From Ridgeia piscesae (taxonomy: Eukaryota; Annelida; Polychaeta; Sabellida; Siboglinidae): a DNA stretch of 64,000 nucleotides. The notes under the pieces were generated by a model. The model was given only the letters and a program-made list of their open reading frames with translations, did no database searches and was not told where the DNA came from. The stretch spans positions 1-64,000 of the forward strand of contig JAODUO010001741.1 in NCBI GenBank assembly GCA_025642075.2, in the 5' to 3' direction. Positions 10,945-23,364 of this stretch are shown piece after piece. The stretch's first letter is position 1, and each line of letters opens with the position of its first letter. Made by a program: the position numbers and the translations under genes.

Positions 10945-11950
10945 ATGATGACATTGATTTAGAAAGATGTTGTCTGTGACATGTGATACTATCAAAACAG
11001 AATGGTCAGATTACCTATAAAAGATCACTTGCCAAATTGTTGATGAACTTTCAAAGAGATTCTAGTCCCAGTATTTCCACACTACCGGGCAGTGAGTATG
11101 CCATTCTGAGACAGTGATGTAAACAACGTAATATTTTAGTTTATTGGGTGACACTTGGAGTGATGGGCGAAGAAGGGGCCAGATCAGAAGGCACACGCTG
11201 GTTTGAGAACCAGGTATGATCCTATCATTCACTTGTCATCACATCTTGTCATCATAGGAAGAGATATATGGAGTGGGTGGGAAGATTCCAAACTAACCTG
11301 CTGAGTTCCTGTATTGACAGGACGACAGATGGTCGTCAGATCATTCAAGCGGAGAGACACACGTGTACATGCCGGCAGGACCACTGCCACCCATAGATAG
11401 CGAGCAACAACACTGGCTCCTGTGGCCGAGGAAAGTGTGGAAAACATTGACGTTGTCACATGCTGGTTGCAAATTGGCCAACAGTATATTTTACTATTTT
11501 GTTCTTATTATTATTACATATTTAAATAATTTTTGTATAAGTGTGAAAATATGAATGTGAAATGAGTTGGTTTTCAAATGTCTTCAAAATCAGAAGCTAA
11601 CCTTTCTCCTTCTTTTTTCAATAGTGTCATTATTAACGCCTTTTAATGCATATTAGCCACTATTTACATTGTTTATTTTCTATGTTTATTTGTTTCATAA
11701 TTTATGATGTATTGTATATGTCTGTATTTGTCCAAGGATGACAATCGAAACAAGTGTGTGCATTTTCTGGAGTCATTCTTAGATATTATGTACTCTGTAT
11801 TAAGTTGATGTGTACAAGGTTACATTATTATATTGAATAAACCAACAAACCAAAAAATTATGGACATCCCACATTGCGTGGTTGTTGGTCAGAACTGAAC
11901 TTGTACGGGACAATAAGTGGTCATAGGATGTTCATTGCAAAGCTGCCAGC
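10945..11950 (+). repeat. Further diverged module copies
   Basis: Contains another DDDVNKRN-type segment (about 11,100), a PAGPLPPIDSEQ segment (11,363-11,460, near-identical to 16,860-16,980) and AT-rich linkers ending in TTGAATAAACCAACAAACC. Nothing else gene-like is seen. Confidence 0.5.
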
Positions 11951-12039
11951 ATGGACATGCCAGCAGGACCACCGCTGCTCACAGATACAGCAACAACAAC
12001 TGTGGCTCAGTCAAGTGTGGAGACATCAAAGATAACATC

Positions 12040-13290
12040 ATCCCTCCGTCTGAAGAGTTCAGAGACGACTTCGAGAACATCATCCTGCTGCTTGAAGAGT
12101 TCAGAGAAGACTTCGAGAACATCACCCTGCTGCCTGAAGAGTTCAGAGAAGACTTCGAGAACATCATCCTGCTGCTTGAAGAGTTCAGAGATGACTTTGA
12201 GAACATTATCCTGCCACTTGAAGAGTTCAGAGACGACTTCAAGAACATCATCCCGCTGCCTGAAGAGTTCAGAGATGACTTTGAGAACATCATCCTGCTG
12301 CCTAAAGAGTTCAAAGATGCTTTCGAGAACATCATCCCGCTGCCTGAAGAGTTCAGAGATGACTTCGAGAACATCATCCTGCTGCCTAAAGAGTTCAAAG
12401 ATGCTTTCGAGAACATCAACCTGCTGCCTGAAGAGTTCAGAGATGACTTCGAGAACATCATCCTGCTGCCTAAAGAGTTCAAAGATGCTTTCGAGAACAT
12501 CATCCCGCTGCCTGAAGAGTTCAGAGATGACTTCGAGAACATCAACCTGCTGCCTAAAGAGTTCAAAGATGCTTTCGAGAACATCATCCCGCTGCCTGAA
12601 GAGTTCAGAGATGACTTCGAGAACATCATCCTGCTGCCTAAAGAGTTCAAAGATGCTTTCGAGAACATCATCCTGCTGCCTGAAGAGTTCAGAGATGACT
12701 TCGAGAACATCATCCTGCTGCCTAAAGGGTTCAAAGATGCTTTCGAGAACATCATCCCGCTGCCTGAAGAGTTCAGAGATGACTTCGAGAACATCATCCT
12801 GCTGCCTAAAGAGTTCAAAGATGCTTTCGAGAACATCATCCCGCTGCCTGAAGAGTTCAGAGATGACTTCGAGAACATCATCCTGCTGCCTAAAGAGTTC
12901 AAAGATGCTTTCGAGAACATCATCCCGCTGCCTGAAGAGTTCAGAGATGACTTCGAGAACATCATCCTGCTGCCTAAAGAGTTCAAAGATGCTTTCGAGA
13001 ACATCATCCTGCTGCCTAAAGAGTTCAAAGATGCTTTCGAGAACATCATCCCGATGCCTGAAGAGTTCAGAGATGACTTCAATAGCATCATCCTGCTGTT
13101 TGAAGAGTTCAGAGATGACTTCGAGAACATTATTCTGCCACCTGAAGAGTTCAGAGACGACTTAAAGAACATCATCACGCTGCCTGAAGAGTTCAGAGAT
13201 GACTTCAATAGCATCATCCTGCTGTTTGAAGAGTTCAGAGATGACTTTGAGAACATCATCCAGAAGAGTTCAGAAACAACACTGATGGTT
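12040..13290 (+). repeat. 42-bp minisatellite, array A (about 29 units)
   Basis: Tandem 42-bp units encode a 14-residue repeat, consensus PEEFRDDFENIILL in the forward frame. The 461-codon + frame (11,917-13,302) is open throughout; a second + frame and one - frame are also open because the unit length is a multiple of three. Between about 12,300 and 13,060 two unit types alternate (PEEFRDDFENII and PKEFKDAFENII), giving an 84-bp dimeric higher-order repeat. The left flank (DRATT..VAQSSVE…DNIIPP) and right flank (KSSETTLMVVA) match unexpanded copies elsewhere in the cluster. A 1-nt deletion (GTGTGGAGACATC versus GTGTGGAGAACATC) separates the flank frame from the array frame. Confidence 0.9.
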
Positions 13291-13314
13291 GTCGCATGGT
13301 GATTGCAAAGCGAG

Positions 13315-13571
13315 TTCATTATGGACACGTTGTTGCCAACTCAGCTAGCAAGTTGATTGGCTTTGAACAGCAACACTTGTTCAGTACATATATTGCTGCA
13401 TTGAAAAGGAAAGCCACTCAAATATTATATGATCCTCCTGCCCATCTTCTGAATGAATCTTGTCACAAACTTCCATTAGGGAGATATCTAAAGGTTCCAT
13501 TAGTTAGAAAGAGCATTTTCACAAAATTGTTTATACCGTCTGCCATTTTAATTATGAATGCTAAATTTTAA
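13315..13571 (+). mobile_element. Rex1-like non-LTR retrotransposon, ORF2 C-terminal fragment
   Basis: Open frame reading SASKLIGFEQQHLF, YIAALKRKATQIL, then LFIPSAILIMN before TAA. The KIIG..Q..L...Y...L.RKA..IL…FIPSAI.L.N pattern is the characteristic C-terminus of Rex1/Babar-type elements. Better or longer copies lie at 17.2-19.5, 28.3-29.4 and 30.2-31.1 kb. It is truncated at the 5' side by the 42-bp array flank. Confidence 0.75.
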
Positions 13572-13639
13572 TGTACTGTATACAACATAATTCAAACAAG
13601 AAGAATTGTGTAATATTAATTTTCATTCCCATGAAGGCT

Positions 13640-14270
13640 TTCTTGGTGATCGCCCTTTGGTGCCTCAGTGGTGGGCCCCTTTGATATATGATTTTTGACC
13701 AAGCCAGTGAAACATTGCTGATGTGCAGTGTGTAATGATTTCATTAGTCTAGTGTGCTCACCAGTATGCCAGCCCCAGTGGTATTACCAACATATAGTAA
13801 ATGAAACAATTAAGTGTAGTGTAGTGTAGTGTAGTGTAGTGTAGTGTAGTGTAGTGTAGTTAGTTAGTGTAGTGTAGTGTAGTGTAGTGTAGTGTGTGTA
13901 GTGTTGTGTTGTGTTGTGTTGTGTTGTGTTGTGTTGTGTTGTGTTGTGTTGTGTTGTGTTGTGTTGTGTTGTGTTGTGTTGTGTTGTGTAGTGTAGTGGT
14001 TAGCACATCCACAATTAATCATAACCAAGTGTTGCATGTTTGATTGCAGACAACACCTACAAGGAAGTGTCCGTGACTGCCCTCCTCCCCTGCTGCCATC
14101 TTTGTGATGCCCCCCATGAAGGGCTTTTTGGTGATCGTCCCTTGTTGTCTCGGTGATGGGCCCCCTTGATATATGATTCTTATGATTGCACAATTTGTGT
14201 GTGTCTTCTCTCGTCTTGCGAGAATAATACAAACGGAATTACATCTTGGTACCGTAAATTACAGTAACAG
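13640..14270 (+). repeat. tRNA-derived SINE fused to an expanded GTGTA/GTGTT microsatellite
   Basis: About 38 pentamers at 13,813-14,000 (GTGTA, then GTGTT, then GTGTA) lead directly into GTGTAGTGGTTAGCAC, an A-box-type tRNA promoter element. About 35 nt later comes a B-box-like TGTTTGATTGC. The pentamer is the sequence of the A-box lead itself, so the microsatellite most likely grew from the SINE head. The body (ACAAGGAAGTGTCCGTGACTG … CCCCCCATGAAGGGC) is shared with the copy at 20,190-20,690. Confidence 0.75.
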
Positions 14271-14329
14271 AATTACACATTTTTTGCTCTTGCACTAAAA
14301 GTCATACTAAGAAAACAGTAATGGTATTG

Positions 14330-15499
14330 GTGATGTAAACGTGCAATATTTGTGTTTATTGGGTGAAACCTGGAGAGATGGCCGAAGAAGGGGCCAAAGC
14401 AGAAAGGATGTTCTGGTTTAATTGAGAACCAGGTGTGATCCTAACTTTCTCATCATAACATCTTGCCAGCACATGAAGAGATCTATGGAATTTGTGGGTA
14501 GAAGATGCCAAACTACGTTGTTGAGGTCCTCAACCATTCATTGGGAACTGACAGGACAACAGACCTTCTTCTCATGCTTATTGCAAAGCAGCCAAATGTG
14601 TATATGTCTGTAGAACCATTGCCACCTATAGGTAACAACACTAGCTCCTGTGGGCAGCCAAGTGTGGAAAACATTGAGGTTGTCGCATCTTAATGGCTAC
14701 ACTCATCGCCATAGACATCTGAGAGACTCTTGCACAAGATTGACAACAGTGGAGGCAGGCCAGTCACAAAGGAAAACGCCATATTAAAGAAAATATATCA
14801 CAAAAATACCAACATGATTACAATCCCCACCTTGGCTTTCCTGATGCTTCTGCCCCATCATATTCTGTGCAAACTGCAGAAGAGGCTTTTCAGCTCAGAT
14901 TGGACTAATCGAGTGAAACATATGGACGTAACGTACACTGATGTCATCACCGGGCGCGATGGACAGTGCTCAGAGAGAGATGTTTTTGTATAACTGGCAT
15001 AATAAAAATTTCCAATGAGTTGGTTTTCAAATGTCTTAAAAATCAAAAGGTAACCTTTCTAAATATTGTCATTAGTAATGCTGTTTCATGTATATTAGCC
15101 ACTATTTACACTGTTTATTTTAGTGTGTTTATTTATTTCATAATTTATTATGTATTGCATATGTTTATATATGTCCAAGAATGACAATGGAAACACGTTT
15201 GTGCACTTTCCAGAGTCATCCTTATACATTATGTTCTTTATATTATGTTCATGTATGTACATTACATTTTTATATTGAATAAACTAGCCAACCATCCCAA
15301 AAACTGTGGACATCCCATGTTACATGGTTGTTGGTCAATCTTGGTTGTAGGACGACAGGTGGTCATCACATGCTGACTGCAAAGTGACCAACTATGGACA
15401 TGCTGGCAGAACCATCGCTGCCCACAGATAGAGCAACAACTGTGGTACAATCAAGTGTGGAGAACATCGAAGCTAACATCATCCCTCCGTCTGAAGAGC
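14330..15499 (+). repeat. Second copy of the 9,752-10,944 segment
   Basis: Same order of blocks as the first copy. A frame at 14,505-14,693 is clean: PNYVVEVLNHSLGTDRTTDL, then LMLIAKQPNVYM, then QPSVENIEVVAS. It ends at ATCATCCCTCCGTCTGAAGAG, a single unexpanded 42-bp-type unit, before entering unrelated sequence. Confidence 0.7.
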
Positions 15500-17230
15500 C
15501 AATTGTCTACATTGTATTCCAATCTTATTACTTGTTATGTGTCTGTGCTTAATAAAAAGTGGAATCTTTGGAAAATACTTACAAAAAAGCATCCTTGGAT
15601 TTAGAAACATGTTCTGTCTGTGACGTACAACACAAAATGACAGCAGTGATGCACAGAAATAAACAAATACTAGGGGTAGGTCAGATTATCTACAAAAGAT
15701 CACTTGCAGAATGTTTTGATGAAGATTCAAAAAGATTCTAGTCACATATTTCCACAGACCACATGACTACAGTATGCCATTTTGGTGATGGTGATGTAAA
15801 CAAGCATAATATGTTTGTTTATTGGGTGACACGTGGAGATGTGGTCGAAGGGGCCAACGATGAGGTGGTTTAATTGAGAACCAGCTGTGATCCTAACTTT
15901 CTCATCATAACATCTTGCCAGCATATGACGAGATTTATAGAATGTGCAGGAAGACTGCAAACTACCGTGTGGAAGTCAAAGACTGATCAGAGGGAATTAA
16001 TAAACAGACCGTTGTCTCATGCTGATTACAAAGCAGCTAAATGTTTATATACCGGCAGCACCATTGATGGCCACAGATAAAGAGCATCAACACCAGCTCC
16101 CGTGGACAGCCAAGTGTGGAACAAGTCCTCATTTGCTGCTTGCAAAGCGACTAACTGTCTACATTTAATTCCAATCTTATTATTTTTGATGTACATACAA
16201 TAGTGGGGGCATACTTTTTTATACATGAATTTTTTCTTTTGTGTTCTATATATTTAGATGTATATTTCTACTTTATTATTAGCTTATTTAAAAAAAACAT
16301 GGTTCTCCTGAATACAGCTTGCATAAATAGTTTTCATTTTCTTAATGTTATTATTTTTTGTATAAGTGGTATAATACAAATGTAAAATGAGTTGGTTTTC
16401 AAATGTCTTAGAAATCAGAAGGTAACCTTTCTCCCTCCTTTCTCAATATTGTCATTACTAATGACATTTAATGTATATTAGCCACAATTTACTTTGTTTA
16501 TTTTAGTATGTTTATTTATTTCATAATTTATTGTGTTGTATATGTCTGTATATGTCCAAGGACGACAATGGAAACTTTCAAAGAAATTCTAGTCAGAGTA
16601 TTTCCACAGACCACATGACTACAGTATGCCATTTCTGTGATGATGATGTAAAAACGCGTAATATTTTAGTTTTTTTGTGTGTGAAACTTGGAGATTACCG
16701 ATGAAGGGGCCAAAGCAGAAAGCACATGCTGGTTTGAGAACCAGCTGTGATCCTAACTTTCAATAGTCATCACATCTTGTCAGCATATGAAGAGATATAT
16801 GGAGTGTGTGGGAAGATCCCAAACTACCCTGTTGAGGTCCTGTATTGACAGGACGACAGATGGTCGTCAGATCATTCAAGCGGAGAGACACACGTGTACA
16901 TGCCGGCAGGACCACTGCCACCCATAGATAGCGAGCAACAACACCGGCTCCTGTGGCCGAGGAAAGTGTGGAAAACATTGACGTTGTCACATGCTGGTTG
17001 CAAAGTGGCCAACAGTAGTTTTTTGTTTCTTATCATTACTACATATTGTAATTATTTTGTATAAGTGGGAAAATATGAATGTAAAATGAGTTGGTTTTCA
17101 AATATCTTCAAAATCAGAAGCTAACCTTTCTCCCTCCTTTTCCAGTAGTGTCATTATTGATTCCATTTCATGTATACTAGTCATTATTTAAATTGTTGAC
17201 ATTAATATGTTTATTTGTTCCATAATTTAT
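15500..17230 (+). repeat. Diverged module copies and AT-rich linkers
   Basis: Includes 15,740-16,240 (paired with 20,690-21,200; CATTTTGGTGATGGTGATGT, VEVKD/TDQREL segment) and 16,745-17,020 (paired with 11,215-11,500). No intact frame longer than about 75 codons; all long frames are shared-repeat shadows. Confidence 0.55.
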
Positions 17231-17231
17231 T

Positions 17232-19510
17232 ATGTGTTGTATGTCCAAGAATAATAAGACACTCGCTATAAACGAGGAGATTATCCTGCACGATTGGGAT
17301 ATTTTGGCAATCATCGAGACGTGGCTAAAACAAACCGGAGACAAAGCGATCGTGACTGAACTTTTGCCTCCCGGCTACACATTCCATCACGTGGCACGTC
17401 CCTGTGGTCATGGCGGTGGAGTTGCCGTAGTGTAGCGGAATATGTACAACACAAAGATCCTCCCAAAGCTGCACTTCACAACCATTGAACTTATTGTCTG
17501 CAATTCACCAACCCATTTTTTTTAAATACAATTAACAGGTCGCTTATCACCCGTTTTTTCAAAAAGCAAGACATCTGGAACATTATCGGACTTTTACTCA
17601 GAACTAGAGCAGCTATTCAACGAAGCATCTATCTCGGTTATTCCTACTGTCATCATTGGCGATTTTAACGTTCATTTCCATGATACACCCAAGTCCGGAC
17701 CACTTCGCACTCAGCTTGAATCGTACAACCTAACCCAACATGTACATTTGCCAACACATCAAACTGGACATATCCTTGATGTCGTAGTGAGTCAGACTGA
17801 CAACTTCATCACTTCCATTACTGTGCATCCCGACTCTCAGATCACCAACACCTTGAACTCAAACTTAGAGCGTTGAAGCCTGCAGTTCAAACCAACACGA
17901 TTACAAAGCGGAACTTTAGAAACACTGATGCTGACGCACTACGAAATGACATTACGTCTGTGTGTACCGACATGTCTTTGTGTGCATGCACAAATGATCT
18001 ATAAGCTGATGAAATGGTGCATGTATATAACACCTGTCTCAACGATTGCCTCGACAAACATGCCCCGTGACATAACGTGCGGTTACGAGACACAACCCCA
18101 AACCCTTGGTATGACACTGACATCGAAATAAAAAGCGAAAACAGGAGAATGTATGGAGAAGAACAAAACTGGAGATTCATCGACAATTATACGTCACTCT
18201 CCGGGATGAATGTACTGTGCTGATATCCACACGCAAAACAGATTATTTTCTAAATCAGCTGGAAAAGGTAAACAATAAAAACATGTTTCGTCTATGTGGA
18301 GAACATCAAAGTCTGAATGATCCTGTGTGCAAAGATCCCATGCTGTCGGGTGAAATCGTACTAAATACCGGAGCTCCACAAGGATCTGTTCTTTCTCGAA
18401 ATCTTTCCAATTGATATGAATGACAAATCATGTAACAAGATAATTCTTATGCTGGTCAAATAATGCAGATGACATGGCTCTTGTAGGCCTTCTTAAAGAG
18501 TAATTTTCTCTTTCCGAGTATCACCTCCAAATCAATGAATTAACTTGTCAGTTTAATTCCAACTTTCTTGAAATTACTACAACAAAAACTAAAAAGTGTT
18601 TTGAGGGGAACGATTAATTGGAAACCAAAACTGGTATTCATAGATAATCAAGAAATGGAAATAGTCAAGAGTTTCAAGTATCTAGGTACTTGTCATTCTG
18701 TGATCATGGTGATTATATATACAAGAGAGCCCTACAATGTTTATTCCTACTGAGAAAGCTAATCAGTTTTGAGTCAGCTCATTCTCCAACTTGTATACAT
18801 TTTTATACATTTAATAGAGAGAGTTCTGTATTTTAACACAATTACATGGTACGGCAACGTGAGTAGCAAGAATAAAAATACAGCTTGCCCGTGTTGTCAA
18901 CACAGCTAGGAAGTCAATTGACTTGGAATAGCAACCCTTGTCCAGTATATATTGCTACACTAAAAAGGAAAGCCAGTCAAATACTATATGATCCTGCCAC
19001 CTTCTGAATGAATCTTTTCACAAACTTCCATCAGGGAGATGTCTAAAGGTTCCATTAGCTAGAAAGAGCTTTTTCAAGAAATAGTTTATACCATTTGCCA
19101 TTTTAATTATGAATGCTAAAGTTTAATGTACTATATACAACATAATTCACATAACAGAACTGTGTGATCTTATGACTCATTTTTACTCCATTATTATATT
19201 GTTTTATATTACCTTATTTACCCATTTTTAGTACATATTATTATTGTTATTACATTGTCTTATTAAAAAACCTGTTAAGAAGTATTACCTGCTTTTTTAT
19301 TTATTATACTTTATATTGATCATACTTATTTATATACATAATTTAGTAATTGTTTTTAATTGTCACTACCATTATTATCATTTTAATGTGTCATATCAAC
19401 TGTATCAGGATCACCAATCTTAGTACTAGAATGTTAATGTATAACTGAAGAAGGATTTATGTTTTTATGTAATACATAAAACGGACAATAATCTTTAGAA
19501 TCTTTGAATC
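17232..19510 (+). mobile_element. Rex1-like retrotransposon with endonuclease and RT remnants
   Basis: The longest copy. AP-endonuclease-type motifs come first: ILAIIETWL, FHHVARPCGHGGGVAVV, then IIGDFNVHFHD at about 17,650. RT pieces follow: LNTGAPQGSVLS at about 18,365, YHLQINELTCQFN, and VKSFKYLGT at about 18,670. The Rex1 C-terminal block is at about 18,880-19,100. The 3' end is an AT-rich trailer ending AATCTTTGAATCAGAAT. The YADD box region is damaged, and an RT portion between EN and GAPQG appears deleted. Stops and frameshifts make it non-autonomous. Confidence 0.8.
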
Positions 19511-19964
19511 AGAATTAAATAATCCTGCTGCCTGAAGAAATCATGTACAAACTTGATGGTCGCCGCATGTTCATTGCAAAGTGGCCAACAATGGACATGC
19601 TGGTAGAACCATCACAGCCCATAGATAGACCAACAACTGTGGCACATTCAAGTGTGGACAACATCAAAGATAACATAAGTCTGCCTCCTGAATAGTTCAA
19701 AACAACTTTGACAAACCCACTCAGAACACAGAAAAAGCGCAGAGATGGCTCGCAAAAAAATCTGTGGGACAGAATATCAAAGTGTACCTGTCACCAATTC
19801 CATCACCACGCGAACCAAGCAAAAACACCAGCTGCATATTCTCCATGGAGCCACCACAGACAGCAACTAAACAATCAGCTGCAGTGGCAGCCATCACATG
19901 GAGAATGTTGCAGCAGTCATCAGCACAAGTCCCCTGTCAGCCGCTGATTCCATTTTTGTCCCCC
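18839..19964 (+). repeat. 1.1-kb segmental duplication, copy 1
   Basis: Nearly identical to 30,476-31,591: from CAATTACATGGTACGGCAAC through the Rex1 3' end and the LDGRRMFIAKWPTMD module to CCATTTTTGTCCCCCC. The visible differences are a 10-bp deletion in copy 2 at GATGGT(CGCCGCATGGT)TCATTG and a few point changes. It therefore spans Rex1 and adjacent module sequence as one unit and is recent. Confidence 0.85.
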
Positions 19965-19975
19965 CCCCCAGAGAC
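19530..19975 (+). repeat. Unexpanded ancestral module carrying both minisatellite seeds
   Basis: The frame reads KLDGRRMFIAKWPTMDMLVE, PSQPIDRPTTVAHSSVDNIK, DNISLPPE (one 42-bp-type half unit). After a shift it reads QNIKVYLSPIPSPREPSKNT, then MEPPQTATKQSAAVAAITW, i.e. exactly one 39-bp-type unit. This orders the seed of the 42-bp arrays and the seed of the 39-bp array about 170 bp apart in one sequence. Near-identical second copy at about 31,170-31,590. Confidence 0.7.
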
Positions 19976-20189
19976 TTGGTGATGGGCCAGCCACTTGGAC
20001 TTGGAGTCCCTGTGATGGCCCCCATGAAGTGTTTCTTGGAGTCTCTGTGATACCCTCCAGAGATTCAGTGTTGGCCCCCTAAGTGGAGTCTGTGATGACA
20101 CCCCCCCATGAAGGCCTTGGTGATAGCCCTTTGGTGTCCGAGTGATGGCCCCCCTCAATATATGATTCTGCTGAGTATACAACTTTCAA

Positions 20190-20690
20190 TGATTTTACCG
20201 AGCCAGTGAAACTGCTGATGTGCAGTGTGTAATGATTTCATTAGTCTAGTGTGCTCACCAGTATGCCAGCCCCAGTGGTATTACCAACATATAGTAAATG
20301 AAACAATTAAGTGTAGTGTGTGTAGTGTAGTGTAGTGTAGTGTAGTGTAGTGTAGTGTAGTGTAGTGTAGTGTAGTGTAGTGTAGTGTAGTGTAGTGTAG
20401 TGTAGTGTAGTGTTGTGTAGTGTAGTGTAGTGGTTAGCACATCCACAATTAATCATAACCAAGTGTTGCATGTTTGATTGCAGACAACACCTATAAGGAA
20501 GTGTCCGTGACTGCCGTCCTCCCCCATTGTCATCTTTGTGATGCCCCCCATGAAGGGCGATTTGGTGATTGTTGTCTCGGTGATGGGCCCCCTCGATATA
20601 TAATTTTATGATTACACAATTTGTGTGTGTCTTCTTTCGTCTTGTGGGAATGTCAAAAACGGAATTACATTTTGGTAACGTAAATTACAG
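20190..20690 (+). repeat. Second SINE copy with GTGTA microsatellite
   Basis: The pentamer tract at 20,311-20,433 is almost pure GTGTA and lacks the long GTGTT block of the 13.8-kb copy. It is followed by the same GTGTAGTGGTTAGCAC A-box, spacing and body. Flanks on both sides also match the first copy, so the two arose by duplication and the microsatellites then diverged. Confidence 0.75.
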
Positions 20691-22230
20691 ACCACATAAC
20701 TACAGTATGCCATTTCGGTGATGGTGATGTAAACAAGTGTAATATGTTTGTTTATTGGGTGACACTTGGAGGTATGGTTAAGATTCTGAGTGGCCAATTA
20801 GCAGAAACGACAAGGTGGTTTAATTGAGAACCAGCTGTGATCCTAACTTTCTCATCATAACATCTTGCCAGCATATGACGAGATTTATAGAATGCGTAGA
20901 AAGATTGCAAACTACCGTGTGGAAGTCAAAGACTGATCAGAGGGAATTGACTGGACAACAGACCGTCATCTCATGCTGATTACAAAGCAGCCAAATGTTT
21001 ATATACCGGCAGCACCATCGACACCCACAGATGGAACAACCACAGTTTCTGTGGCCAGCCAAGTGTGGAAAATATTGAAGTCATGACACATGCTGCTTGC
21101 AAAGCGGGAACTGTCTACATTTAATTCCACTCTTATTATTTCTGATGTACGTATACCTAATACAATAGTGGGCACATATTTTTTATGCATGTATTTTTTC
21201 TTTTATTTTCTATATACTTATATGTATATTTGTAATTGTTATTAGCTTATATTAATAACCAAGGTTCTTCTGAATATAGCTTGTATAAATAGTTCAAATT
21301 TTCTTAATATTTTATAATTTTTTGTAGAAATGGAATAATATGAATGTAAAATAAGTTGGTTTTCAAATGTCTTAAAAATCAGACGGTAAACTTTCTCCCT
21401 CCTTTCTCACTATTGTAATCAATAATGTCATTTAATGTATATTAGCCACTATTTACATTGTTTATTTTAGTATGTTTATTTATGTCATAATTTATTATGT
21501 ATTGTATATGCATATATGTCCAAGGATGACAATAGAAACTTTCAAAGAGACCACATGACTACAGTGGCTTTCTGTGATGATGATGTAAACAAGCGTAACA
21601 TTTGAAGCCACTCGTATACATGCCAGCAGAACCATTACCGCTCACAGACAGAACAACAATACCAGCTTCTGTGGCCAGCCAAGTGTGGAAAACACTGAAG
21701 TCATCACATGCTCGTTGCAAAGTGGCCACCAGTATATTTTTTATTTTCTTATTATTATTATATAATTTATTATAATTATTGTTGTGTAAGTGGTAATATG
21801 AATGTAACATTAGTTGGTTTTCAAATATCTTTAAAACCTCCTTTTTCAATTGTATCATTATTAATTCCATTTAATGTATTTGAGCAATTATTTACTTTAG
21901 TATGTTTATTTGTTTCATGATTTATTATGTGTTGTATATGTCTGTATATGTTCAAAGACCACAGTGGACACAAGTGCGTACCCGCTCCTGTGTCATCCTG
22001 AGACATTATGTACTCTGCGTTATGTTCATGTATGTATAAGATTACAGTTTTATTGTGAATAAAACCAACCAAGCAAAAAACTGTGGACATCCCACGTTGC
22101 GTAGTTGTTGGTCAGAACAGAACTTGTACAGGACAACAAGTGGTCATAGGATGCTCATTGCAAAGCAGCCAACATGAACATGCTGGCAGGATCACCGCTG
22201 CTCACAGATAGAGCAACAACTGTGGCACAG
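20690..22230 (+). repeat. Diverged module copies
   Basis: Two more DDDVNK-type segments (20,722 and 21,578), a PAEPLPLTDRTTIPASVASQ-type segment at about 21,620, and AT-rich linkers with AATAAAACCAACCAA. No intact gene. Confidence 0.5.
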
Positions 22231-22234
22231 TCAA

Positions 22235-22600
22235 GTGTGGAGACATCGAAGAAAACATTATCCCTCCGTCTGAAGAATTCAGAGGATAACTGCGAGAACA
22301 TCATCCCGCACCCTGAAGAGTTCATAGACTTTGATAACATCATTCCGCCGTCTAAATAGTCCAGTGACAAGTTTGATGTCATCTTACCACTTTGTGTAAC
22401 TAATCCCGCCACCTTAACTGTTCAAATACGACTTCAATAACATAATTCTACCACTTGAAGACTTCAGGGATGACTTCAAGAACAACATCCCGCTACTTGA
22501 AGAGTTCACAGACGACTTTGAGAACATCATCCTGTTGCCTGAAGAGTTCAAGGACGACTTCAAGAACATACCGAAGAGTTCAGGGACAAGGTTGATGGTC
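22235..22600 (+). repeat. Short decayed run of 42-bp-type units
   Basis: About seven diverged units (PSEEFRG, HPEEFIDFDNII, EDFRDDFKNNIPL, EEFTDDFENII, EEFKDDFKN) in mixed frames, then DGRRILIAK. It is paired with 28,020-28,250. It shows the low-copy state from which the long arrays expanded. Confidence 0.65.
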
Positions 22601-22699
22601 GTCGCATCCTGATTGCAAAGTGAGTAACCATGGACATGCCGCCAGGACCATCACAGCTCACAGATAGAGCAACAATAGCTGTGGCACAGTCAAGTGTGG

Positions 22700-23035
22700 A
22701 GAACATTGAAGACTGAATAATCCTCTGTGCAGAGATCTTGTGCTGTCGGGTGAAATTGTACTAAATACCGGAGCTCCACCTTTCTCCAAGTTTTTTTCCT
22801 CAATATATACGAACAACATATTGTGTAACAATTTAGTTCTTATGCTGGTCAAATAATACAGATGATATGGCCCTTGTATAATAAATTATGGAATAAATTC
22901 ATGTTTAATACGTTAAAGATCAATTTTCTCTTTCAGAGTATCACCTCCAAATCAATGCGTTAACATGTCAGTTTAATTCCAACTTTCTTGAAATGACTAA
23001 AACAAAATTAAAGAGTTAGTGTTTGGAGGGGGAAA
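22700..23035 (+). mobile_element. Rex1-like RT fragment
   Basis: Contains a decayed counterpart of the LNTGAPQGSVLS block (GAAATTGTACTAAATACCGG), the CAGATGATATGGCCCTTGTA box (DDMALV) and YHLQINALTCQFNSN. It matches 28,345-28,660. Both ends are truncated by module sequence. Confidence 0.65.
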
Positions 23036-23364
23036 GATGATTTTCCCGTCACCTGAAGTCAGTTCAGGGACAACTTTGATGGTGATCACATGCTGATGGC
23101 AAAGTGACCAACTATGGACATGCTAGCAGGACCATCGACACCCACAGATAGAGCAACAACAGCAGCTCCTGTGGCTGAGGCAAGTGAGGGAAACATCACA
23201 GTTGTCGCATGCGGTTGTTGGTGAGAACTGGATTGTACAGGATGACAGATGATCGTCACATTCTGACTGCAAGGTGGTCAACTATAGACATGCCAGTAGA
23301 ACCATAGCTACCCACAGATAGAGCAACGACAGCTGTGGCACAGTCATGTATGGGGAACATCGAA

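Noticed and set aside
12000..13328. 449-codon minus-strand and 404-codon second + frame across the 42-bp array
   Set aside because: Shadow frames: a stop-free unit of 42 bp is automatically open in several frames.
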